Positions 15,143 to 22,630 of a stretch of 31,572 nucleotides of DNA are shown here, piece after piece. The stretch covers positions 1 to 31,572 of the forward strand of contig JBBRCX010000056.1 of NCBI GenBank assembly GCA_038204465.1, written 5' to 3'. The stretch comes from JBBRCX01 sp038204465. Its GTDB lineage: Bacteria > Planctomycetota > Phycisphaerae > Tepidisphaerales > Tepidisphaeraceae. The notes beneath the pieces are model-generated. The model saw only the letters and a list, made by a program, of their open reading frames with translations, searched no databases and had not been told where the DNA came from. Both the position numbers and the translations under genes were made by a program. Position 1 is the stretch's first letter. Each line of letters begins with the position of its first letter.

Positions 15143-17191
15143 ATGTGGCAGTTGCCCCGATTCCTCAACCCGGTTCCAGCCGCTATCGCGGCGGCGATCG
15201 TGATCCCCGCGCTGCTTGTGCTCTACTTCCTCAAGCTGCGCCGCCAGGAAATGCCCGTCTCTTCAACCCTGCTCTGGAAAAAGGCGATCCAGGATCTCCA
15301 GGTCAACTCGCCTTTCCAGCGCCTCCGCAAGAACCTTCTCCTTCTGCTTCAACTGCTCTTGCTCGTGTTGCTGATGCTCTCGCTCGCCCGCCCGGTGATC
15401 AACTGGACGCCTGGCGCGGGGAAGATGACCGTCCTGCTCATCGACCGTTCCGCATCCATGTCGGCCACCGACGCCGCCGGAAAGACCAGACTCGACGAGG
15501 CCAAGCGCCGCGCAAAAGAGCTGATCGGCACGATGGATCGCGGCTCTTCCGCGATGCTGATCGCCTTCGACGAAGGCGCCGAGACGATTCAGCCTTTCAC
15601 CAGCGACACCAGCGCGCTGCGCGGCGCGGTCGATTCCGTCCAGCCGACCGACCGCAAATCGCGCCTGAAAGTCGCCTACGAGCTGGCCGAGGCGCAGACG
15701 AATTTCAATCCGGAACAACTTCGCTCGCTCGAGCGGCCCGACGTTCACGTCTACTCGGATGGCCGCGTCCTCGACGAGAACGACCTGAGCATTCATGCCC
15801 ACGTCGTGCTGGAAAAAATCGGCGCCGACACCGCCGGCAACGTCGGCATTGTCGCGCTCAACGCCAAACGAAACTACGAGCGTCCCACGCAGGTGCAGGT
15901 CTTCGCCCGGCTCGCCAACTTCGGCCCTGAGCCGACCGAAGCGTTCGTCGAGCTGAGCGTGGATGGCGAGAAGGTCGCCGTTGAAGGCGGGAAACTGCAC
16001 GAGGTCTTTCTGCTCCCCGAGCGCTGGGACGATCAGGCGCGTTCTGATTATGAGTCGAAAGGAGGCCGCCGCGCCGTCGACAGCGTGGAGTACGAGCTGG
16101 ACCTGACCAGCTCCGCCATCGTCAAGGTCGAGCAGATGCACAAGGAGGGAGATCTTCTGAAGGCCGACGACATCGCGACCGTCGTGGTGCCCCCGCCCAA
16201 GGCCCTTGCCGTGCTCCTCGTGAGTGATGGGAACTATTTTCTGGAGCGCGCCCTCGACAGCCTCCCGCTGCAGAAGCGCGAGGTGAGGAGCGTCGCGGAA
16301 TACCAGGACAAGCTCCCCGCCGATTTCGACGTCATCCTCTTCGACCGCTACAAGCCGGAGAAGCTCCCGCCCGCGGGAAACTTTATCTACTTCGGCGAAC
16401 TCCCCAATGGCCTCAAGCTTAAGCTCGCCAGAGCCGCGGGGCCGACCACCGGCCAATCCGATGGCGCCGACGCTGGCGATGCAGAACCGCTCGTGCTCGA
16501 GGACATTGGAGTTCTTGACTGGAACCGCGAGCACCCCATCCTCCGCGGGCTCTCGCTGAGCAGGCTCTATGTTGCCCGCTCGCTGGCGCTGCAGCTGCCG
16601 CTCCCGCAGGAATCTCAAGTCCTGCTCGACGGATTGAAAGGTCCGCTGATTGTCCTGCACCGCGAGGGCAAGAGTACCCATCTGCTCATCACCTTCGATT
16701 CGCTGCAGAGCAACTGGCCTCAGCGCCCCAGCTTCCCGATCTTCCTCAGCAACGCGCTTCAGTACCTGGCCATTGGCTCTGAGATGGACGTGCGGCAGTC
16801 TTTCCAGCCTGGCGCGACCCCGCGCATCCCCCGAGCCAACCTGCAGCGCGGCGAAAACCCTATCAAAAAGGTTCGTCTGAGCGGCCCGGGGATGGACCGT
16901 CAGCTCAGCGTCCCGGACGCCGGCGACTTCGCGCTCCCTGCCCTCGATCACGTCGGCATCTACAGCACCGACCCGCCCATTCCGCAGTTTGAAAAGTTGG
17001 CCGTCAACCTGCTCGACGCCAACGAGAGCAACCTGCTCCCGACTGACAAGAACCCCGCCGGCATCGAAGACGTCGTTACCGCCGAAGGAGGCAAGAAGCG
17101 GCTCGAGCTTTGGTGGTGGCTCGTCGCGGTCGGGGCCGTGCCGCTGCTGCTCATCGAATGGTGGGTCTACACCCGCCGGGTGCACCTCTAG
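15143..17191 (+). CDS. Membrane VWA-domain protein (BatA/aerotolerance type)
   Basis: 682 residues. An N-terminal BatA-type region has two membrane helices (about 11-31 and 64-83), separated by KLRRQEMPVSSTLLWKKAIQ and ending in LARPVINW. Next is a VWA domain with MIDAS motif DRSASM (101-106), up to about residue 240. A long periplasmic part follows, with PEDE-type beta domains and a glutamine-amidotransferase-like segment (ALAVLLVSDGNYFLERALDS; HPILRGLSL; PLIVLHREGKSTHLLITFD). A last membrane helix near 659-677 (LWWWLVAVGAVPLLLIEWW) is followed by TRRVHL. This is the usual third member of MoxR-DUF58-BatA clusters. Its stop is 10 bases from the convergent aminotransferase stop; no terminator is visible between them. 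The start is ATG 15143, without a clear ribosome site. Confidence 0.9.
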   Translation: MWQLPRFLNPVPAAIAAAIVIPALLVLYFLKLRRQEMPVSSTLLWKKAIQDLQVNSPFQRLRKNLLLLLQLLLLVLLMLSLARPVINWTPGAGKMTVLLIDRSASMSATDAAGKTRLDEAKRRAKELIGTMDRGSSAMLIAFDEGAETIQPFTSDTSALRGAVDSVQPTDRKSRLKVAYELAEAQTNFNPEQLRSLERPDVHVYSDGRVLDENDLSIHAHVVLEKIGADTAGNVGIVALNAKRNYERPTQVQVFARLANFGPEPTEAFVELSVDGEKVAVEGGKLHEVFLLPERWDDQARSDYESKGGRRAVDSVEYELDLTSSAIVKVEQMHKEGDLLKADDIATVVVPPPKALAVLLVSDGNYFLERALDSLPLQKREVRSVAEYQDKLPADFDVILFDRYKPEKLPPAGNFIYFGELPNGLKLKLARAAGPTTGQSDGADAGDAEPLVLEDIGVLDWNREHPILRGLSLSRLYVARSLALQLPLPQESQVLLDGLKGPLIVLHREGKSTHLLITFDSLQSNWPQRPSFPIFLSNALQYLAIGSEMDVRQSFQPGATPRIPRANLQRGENPIKKVRLSGPGMDRQLSVPDAGDFALPALDHVGIYSTDPPIPQFEKLAVNLLDANESNLLPTDKNPAGIEDVVTAEGGKKRLELWWWLVAVGAVPLLLIEWWVYTRRVHL

Positions 17192-17201
17192 GGGCTCCCG
17201 C

Positions 17202-18308
17202 TCACGTTTCATTCACCGCCGACAACACCTGCTCCGCGACGTGGCGGATCTGCTCGCCGGGCAGCTCTGGGTAGACAGGCAGCGCCAGCACTTCGCGGCA
17301 GGCTCGCTCGCTCTCGGGCAGGTCCCCCTCCTTGTATCCGAGGTACGCAAAGCACTCCTGAAGGTGCAGCGGGACCGGGTAGTACACAGCCGACCCGATT
17401 CCCTTGTCTGCCAGCCGCTGCTTGACCGCGTCGCGGTTGCGCACGCGAACGATGTATTGGTTGTAAATACTTGAATTGCCCTGTTCAATGAACGGCTTCT
17501 CTACCGGACCCCCCGCGAACAGCTTGTCGTAGAGCGCTGCGTTTCGCCGCCGGGCCTCGTGCCATTCCTCCAGGTACTTCAATTTCACGTCCAGCACCGC
17601 AGCCTGGATCGCCGCCAGGCGAAACATGCCGCCGATGAACTTGTGGTGATACTGGTGCCCGGAACCGTGCACGCGCAGCAGCCTGCACCTCTCGGCGAGC
17701 CTGTCGTCGTCCGTGCAGATCGCCCCCGCGTCGCCAAAGGCGCCAAGGTTCTTTGTCGGATAAAAGCTCAGACACCCCGCCAGCCCATGTGAGCAGGCCG
17801 GCTTCCCGTCGCGCTTCGCCCCGATCGCCTGCGCCGCGTCCTCCACCACCGCCAGCCCATGCTTCTGCGCGACGGCATCGATCTCCTCCATCCGGGCCAT
17901 CTGCCCGAACAGGTGTACCGGAAGGATCGCCTTCGTCCGCGGCGTCACCTGCCCTGCGAGCTTCTCCGGGTCCAGGTTGAACGTGCGCGGATCGATCTCC
18001 GCGAACACCGGTATCGCGCCAAGACGCGCGATCGATCCCGCGGTTGCGAAAAAAGTAAACGAGGGACAGATGACTTCGTCGCCCGGCTTGAGTCCCAGCG
18101 CCATCAGCGTGCACAACAGCGCATCCGTCCCGCTGCTGACGCCGATCGCGTGCTTCGTATCGCAGTACGCTGCCAGGTTTTTTTCGAAACGCTCAACGTG
18201 CGGGCCGAGAATCAGCGCCTGGGCGTCGCACACTTCGTCGATCGCGCGGCGGATTTCATTTCGGATCGGCAGGTATTGCGCCTGAAGGTCCAACAGCTTC
18301 ACATTCAT
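17202..18308 (-). CDS. DegT/DnrJ/EryC1/StrS-family PLP aminotransferase
   Basis: A 368-residue enzyme that transaminates a keto-sugar nucleotide, usually to make amino sugars for LPS, glycans or glycoproteins. It shows GVSSGTDALLCTLMALGL (56-73), PSFTFFATAGSIARLGAIPV, NLDPEKL, LPVHLFGQMARM (129-140), VEDAAQAIGA with D157 stacking on the cofactor, and SFYPTKNLGAFGDAGAI with Schiff-base K186. The C-terminal domain has SIYNQYIVRVRNRD and VYYPVPLHLQECFAYLGYKE, like WecE/ArnB relatives. The exact sugar cannot be read from the sequence, and no other nucleotide-sugar gene is adjacent. ATG at 18308 reads MNVKLLDLQAQY. It is divergent from the efflux gene at 18519 and convergent with the VWA gene. Confidence 0.93.
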   Translation of the reverse strand: MNVKLLDLQAQYLPIRNEIRRAIDEVCDAQALILGPHVERFEKNLAAYCDTKHAIGVSSGTDALLCTLMALGLKPGDEVICPSFTFFATAGSIARLGAIPVFAEIDPRTFNLDPEKLAGQVTPRTKAILPVHLFGQMARMEEIDAVAQKHGLAVVEDAAQAIGAKRDGKPACSHGLAGCLSFYPTKNLGAFGDAGAICTDDDRLAERCRLLRVHGSGHQYHHKFIGGMFRLAAIQAAVLDVKLKYLEEWHEARRRNAALYDKLFAGGPVEKPFIEQGNSSIYNQYIVRVRNRDAVKQRLADKGIGSAVYYPVPLHLQECFAYLGYKEGDLPESERACREVLALPVYPELPGEQIRHVAEQVLSAVNET

Positions 18309-18518
18309 GCCGCGAAAAGTAAGACCCCCGCACGGAAAAGTAAAAGTGCGCGCCGCGGCGGGCTGTGAAAATCGTACGTGCGCACTATTGCTCCTGTCCC
18401 CGCCGTGTCGCAGCGAGACGCCGCACCCATGAATAAGCCGCCCAAAGGCCTGCGAATGAAGCTTCTGTAACCCTTTCTAGGCGGGCGCATGATGGACTGT
18501 TAGACTGCCAATATCCGC

Positions 18519-20345
18519 GTGAGAAACACCTTGTTGATGCTGTTGGCAACGCTGCTGATCGGGTGCAGGGCCGGGGATTACCGCCGTTCCGCCGACCGGG
18601 ACGTCGCCGATCTGCTCCGCCAGCGCAAAGCGGCCACGCTCGGTTACCAGCCCGCCACCCCGGCCAATCAGCAACCCGAGCCGGCCCTGCCGAAACGCGC
18701 TTACGCGAAGATTCCGCTCTCCCCGATTCCGCCGCGCGGCCCCTCGCCCGTGGAGTTGATGCCCCGTGTCCAAATGCCCGCCGGTCCCCTCGGGCCCGAG
18801 CTTCCACCTTTAACAACCGCGCCGGAACGGGAACGAGCCGAGCCGGTGGAAACGACGCGCCCAGCCGAGCCGATGGTATTTGAATCGTCGCAGGCATATG
18901 GCCCACCGGCGCCGGCGGCGCAGGAAAACCGATTCGATCTCTTTGCCGCCCTCGGATACGCCACACAGCACGGCCGGCTCTATGCGACGCAGATGGAAGA
19001 GCTGTATCTCGGCGCGCTCGACGTCACCCTGCAGCGCCATCTGTTCTCGACGGTCCCCTTCGCCCAGACGAGCGTGCAGTATGTCGGCGGCCAGGCTGAC
19101 ATCGGATACCGCTCCGCTCTCACCGCCACCGCCAACGCCGGAGTCCGCCAACGCCTGCCCTATGGCGGAGAAATCGTCGCGCAGACGCTGGTGCAGTTCG
19201 TCGACGCGCTGCATGGCAATGTCACCGATGGCGAGTCGGCGTCCGTCGCCCTCAGCGGCAGCCTGCCCCTGCTCCGCGGCGCGGGACTCGTCAACCTCGA
19301 AGGGCTCATCTCCAGCGAGCGCGAGCTGGTCTACCGCGTCCGCGACTTCGAAGACTTCCGCCGCTCCTTCGCCGTCGATATCTCTACCCTCTACTTCCGC
19401 CTGCTCACCCTGCAGCAGTCGGTCAATAACCGCGTCGAAAACTACGCGAACCTGGCGGCCTTGCTCGAACGGACGCGCGCCCTCTTCGAAGCGGGACGCC
19501 TTAATTTCCTCGAAGTGCAGCGATCCGAGCAGGCGCTGCTCAGCGCGGAAAACATCGTGCTGAGTGCGCGTGAGTCCTATCAGAACGCGCTGGACGATTT
19601 CAAAATCCGGGTCGGCATGCCGGTCGTCGAGCGCCTGGAGGTGGTGCCGGTCGAACTCGACGTAACCGTACCCGACATCGAGTCGCGCGATGTGATCGCC
19701 TTGGCCGAGCAGTACCGCCTCGATCTTCAGACCGCGCGCGACCGCGTTGATGACGCCCGGCGGCAGATCGCCGTCTCGAAGAACGGCCTGCTCCCCGACC
19801 TCGCGCTGAGCGGCCAAACCCAGGTCGGCAACCGGGGCGGCACTCCCGCGAAGTCCTTCGACACGCGCTCGCTGAATTACACTGCCGGCCTCACCCTCGA
19901 CCTGCCGCTGGACCGCCTGGCCGAGCGCAACGTTTACCGCCGCTCGCTCATCGGCTTCGATCGCGCCCAGCGCGGTTTTGTTGACTTGCGCGATCGAATT
20001 GCCGCCGACGTCCGCCAGGCCGTGCGGGGCATTCGCGTTGCAGAATCGTCGCTTCGAATCCAGCGCCAGAGCATCCTCCTGGCCCAGCGGCGCCTCGATT
20101 TTGCCAATGAATTGCTCCGCAAGGGCACCGTCAATGCCCGGGATGTCGTCGAAGCGCAGGGCTCTCTGCTCGCCGCGCAGGACGCGTACGATGAGGCTCG
20201 GTCCGACCTGCAGGTCCAGGTCCTACAATTCCTGCGGGAGACCGGCACCTTGCGGGTCGATCCGGCCGCCGGCGCGATCGGGCGCGCCCTCGCGGGGGCC
20301 GCCAGCGCGGATGCCGCCCCCATGCCGGCGGGCGGGAAGTCGTAA
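18519..20345 (+). CDS. TolC-like outer-membrane efflux lipoprotein
   Basis: 608 residues. The start is GTG at 18519, giving MRNTLLMLLATLLIGC, a lipoprotein signal with lipobox L13-I14-G15-C16. A 100-residue proline-rich stretch follows (KIPLSPIPPRGPSPVELMPR). Two outer-membrane-factor repeats come next: the first about residues 135-365 (FAALGYATQHGRLYATQMEE, ENYANLAALLERTRALFEAG, NFLEVQRSEQALLSAENIVL), the second about 385-590 (ALAEQYRLDLQTARDRVDDA, GLLPDLALSG, ANELLRKGTVNARDVVEAQG). This gives the alternating coiled-coil tunnel and beta-barrel segments of TolC. It exports small molecules or proteins with an adaptor, and the gene for such an adaptor begins 15 bases after its stop. No inner-membrane pump gene follows. 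Confidence 0.9.
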   Translation: MRNTLLMLLATLLIGCRAGDYRRSADRDVADLLRQRKAATLGYQPATPANQQPEPALPKRAYAKIPLSPIPPRGPSPVELMPRVQMPAGPLGPELPPLTTAPERERAEPVETTRPAEPMVFESSQAYGPPAPAAQENRFDLFAALGYATQHGRLYATQMEELYLGALDVTLQRHLFSTVPFAQTSVQYVGGQADIGYRSALTATANAGVRQRLPYGGEIVAQTLVQFVDALHGNVTDGESASVALSGSLPLLRGAGLVNLEGLISSERELVYRVRDFEDFRRSFAVDISTLYFRLLTLQQSVNNRVENYANLAALLERTRALFEAGRLNFLEVQRSEQALLSAENIVLSARESYQNALDDFKIRVGMPVVERLEVVPVELDVTVPDIESRDVIALAEQYRLDLQTARDRVDDARRQIAVSKNGLLPDLALSGQTQVGNRGGTPAKSFDTRSLNYTAGLTLDLPLDRLAERNVYRRSLIGFDRAQRGFVDLRDRIAADVRQAVRGIRVAESSLRIQRQSILLAQRRLDFANELLRKGTVNARDVVEAQGSLLAAQDAYDEARSDLQVQVLQFLRETGTLRVDPAAGAIGRALAGAASADAAPMPAGGKS

Positions 20346-20359
20346 TCGGAAAGAAATAG

Positions 20360-21967
20360 ATGACTGCTGCCTTGATGATGTCGACCTCTGTGCGCAATAG
20401 GCGTTGGCTGCCGTGGACGATCGGCGTGGCGGTGGTTCTCGCCATAGCGGCTGCAATGTGGATCGCGACGCACCGGCCCGGCCGCGCGGGCAGCGCCGTC
20501 AACGGTAAGTTCTACAACGTGCAGCCTGCACAGCTTGACGTGAAGGTCGTTAAGGACGGCGAGCTTCAGGCGGTCAAGAACATCGACATCCCCAGCCTCG
20601 TCGAAGGCGCTAGCACGATCGTTCAGATCGTCAAGGAAGGATCGGTGGTCAAGAAGGGCGACGTCCTGGTCGTCCTCGACTCTTCCACCATCCGGCAAAA
20701 ACTCGACGACACCTCGCTGGAACTGCGCAAGGCCGAAGCCGATGTCACCAACTCCACCGAGATGCTGCAGATCCAGGAAGGGCAAAATGCTGCCAACCTC
20801 GATGCCGCCGAGGTTGACCTCAAGCTCGCGCAACTGGCGCTCAAGCAGTACGTCGAGGGTTCCTATCCGCAGCAGCTCGCCGATGCCGAAACCAAGTTGA
20901 AGATGGCGGAGATCACCCTCAAGAACAAGGAGGAGGACCTCGAGCAGACGCGCTCGTTGTTCACCAAGGGATTCGTCACCGCCGCCGAAGTCAAGGCGGG
21001 TGAGCTCTCCGTCACGACGGTCCGCAACGAGCTGCGCCAGGCGCAGACGGCGCTGAAAGTCCTGACCGACTATTCCCACGCGATGGACCTTGCCGGAAAA
21101 CAGAACTACCTCGCGCAGTCGCAGCAGAAGCTCGCCCGCGTGAAGCAGGAGAACGCCAGCAACCTGGCGCAGAAAAAAGCCGATCGCAGCGCCAAAGGCC
21201 AACTCCTGGTGATCCAGCAGCGCAAGTATGATCACCTCAAGGAACAACTCGACTTCTGCACGATCAAGGCGACAGCCGACGGCATGGTGGTCTATGCCAG
21301 CATGGACCGCTATGGCAACATGCAGAACGCCATCGCGGAAGGAACGCAGGTGCGCGAGCGGCAGCAATTGCTCCGGCTCCCGGACACGACCTCAATGAAG
21401 GCAGTGCTGCGCGTGAATGAATCGCAGCGCGCGAGGCTGCGCCTGGGCTTGACCGCCATCGTTACCGTCTCCGCCACGCGCGAGCGCGTCGAGGCGAAGC
21501 TGACGCAAATCAGCCCGGTCGCCGACAGCAGCCAGCGCTTCTGGAATCCGGACGCGAAGGAATGGCCCATCGAGCTGACGCTGGACCGCACGCCGCCGGA
21601 CCTCAAGCCGGGCGAGAGCGTGATGGGCGAGATCCTCGTCGATCGTCTCGACGACGTGCAGGCCGTCCCGTTGCAGGCGCTCTACTCCGATCGCGCCGAC
21701 AGCTACGTCTTCGTGCGTGACGGCGGCAGTGTGAAGCCGCACCGCGTGACGGTGGGGGAGTCGAACGACACGCACGCGCAGATTCTGCAGGGCGTGGCCG
21801 CAGGCGAGCAGGTGTTGATGCTTCAGCCCGGCCAGGGCCGCGAACTCCTCGAGCGTTTCGGTCTCACCGCTGACGCTGACGCCAACGCCACCAAACGCGA
21901 CCGCCCGCGCAAAGCCGAAGCACCCACCCCCGTCGCGCAGCGCGACGTCGACTCCGCCGCACACTGA
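20360..21967 (+). CDS. Periplasmic adaptor (HlyD/MacA/RND membrane-fusion protein)
   Basis: A 535-residue membrane-fusion protein. One N-terminal membrane helix (about 16-37) is followed by a lipoyl half-domain (VVKDGELQAVKNIDIPSLV; IVQIVKEGSVVKKGDVLVVL). A long helical hairpin with coiled-coil pattern runs about 112-290 (for example TSLELRKAEADVTNS, QQLADAETKLKMAEITLKNK, GFVTAAEVKAGELSVTTVRN). The second lipoyl half is LDFCTIKATADGMVVYAS (about 295-312), then beta-barrel and proximal domains (VLRVNESQRARLRLGL; PLQALYSDRADSYVFVRDGG). The tail is basic and proline-containing. ATG at 20360, with GGAAAG eight bases upstream. It is the second gene of the pair with the efflux lipoprotein. The hairpin and the 535-residue length suit a MacA or HlyD type, but no ATPase or RND gene is adjacent. 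Confidence 0.9.
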   Translation: MTAALMMSTSVRNRRWLPWTIGVAVVLAIAAAMWIATHRPGRAGSAVNGKFYNVQPAQLDVKVVKDGELQAVKNIDIPSLVEGASTIVQIVKEGSVVKKGDVLVVLDSSTIRQKLDDTSLELRKAEADVTNSTEMLQIQEGQNAANLDAAEVDLKLAQLALKQYVEGSYPQQLADAETKLKMAEITLKNKEEDLEQTRSLFTKGFVTAAEVKAGELSVTTVRNELRQAQTALKVLTDYSHAMDLAGKQNYLAQSQQKLARVKQENASNLAQKKADRSAKGQLLVIQQRKYDHLKEQLDFCTIKATADGMVVYASMDRYGNMQNAIAEGTQVRERQQLLRLPDTTSMKAVLRVNESQRARLRLGLTAIVTVSATRERVEAKLTQISPVADSSQRFWNPDAKEWPIELTLDRTPPDLKPGESVMGEILVDRLDDVQAVPLQALYSDRADSYVFVRDGGSVKPHRVTVGESNDTHAQILQGVAAGEQVLMLQPGQGRELLERFGLTADADANATKRDRPRKAEAPTPVAQRDVDSAAH

Positions 21968-22627
21968 GGCAAGCACGTCCGATCCGGACATATCAATCGA
22001 ATCGATGCGGCACGAAGCGATGTGCGTTCGCCAGGTTTGGTTGTAAACGATAGATTCAAACTATACGATCCTATCTTCCTGGGTTGTCCTTTGTCGTCTG
22101 CTGAATTCCCGGGGCAAGGTTTTGATCAAAAATCCCCAGATTCCGGCCGTATTTGCCCAGTTTCACATTCGAATATTTTTTTGATTTGCCGGTCTTTTGG
22201 GTTTGCATCGACGTAATGCAGGCATATAGTCCGACCCTCCCATGAGGAATGGGCGCGGCTTTAGTGGTGATACGTGGGTCCGTTCGAATCGACGACAGGT
22301 ACGGTTCTCAGTTGATCGGATCGAGGCGGACTGTGAAGGCTTGGGGCCAGATAAATGGGTGTGGGTGCACCTTGGGTGTCTTCCCTCTTTACCTGCCGGC
22401 TAAGACCTGAACGCCCGTAGCACTGCAAGCGAAGGTGGATGAGACGTGGCACCTGCGTCCGCAGGATTCGCAGTCTCCTCTGCCCCGCATAATGAGCAGG
22501 CCGACCGAACCTGGATGCCCACGGGCGACATGCCGTGGAATTCCGCATCGGGTTCACCAATCGGCCTTCCGCTCTGACAAGCCGCTCAGAATCAATCCGT
22601 TCAGTCGTACGTCAGTCCTAAGGAGCG
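21968..22627. other. 660-base non-coding region upstream of the first beta-helix gene
   Basis: No supported gene. It is less GC-rich than the flanking genes, especially at 22020-22220. Seen in it: a perfect 12-base palindrome TTTTGATCAAAA (22120-22131); a T-run in ATATTTTTTTGATTTG near 22174; hairpins CCTGC-GTCC-GCAGG near 22453 and CCACGG...CCGTGG near 22518-22537. This is a likely long promoter and leader for the gene at 22631, or the home of a small RNA. No match to a known riboswitch was recognised. Confidence 0.5.
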
Positions 22628-22630
22628 ATG

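Noticed and set aside
15263..17212. A 649-codon open frame antisense to the VWA gene
   Set aside because: Long antisense frames are expected in high-GC coding DNA; the translation is a compositional mirror and the plus frame has clear domains.
19934..21367. A 477-codon minus-strand frame across the efflux lipoprotein and adaptor genes
   Set aside because: It is antisense to two well-supported genes and has no recognisable domain.
22436..22470. Sigma-54 promoter at TGGCAC near 22446
   Set aside because: The second element after five bases reads TCCGCA instead of TTGC[A/T].
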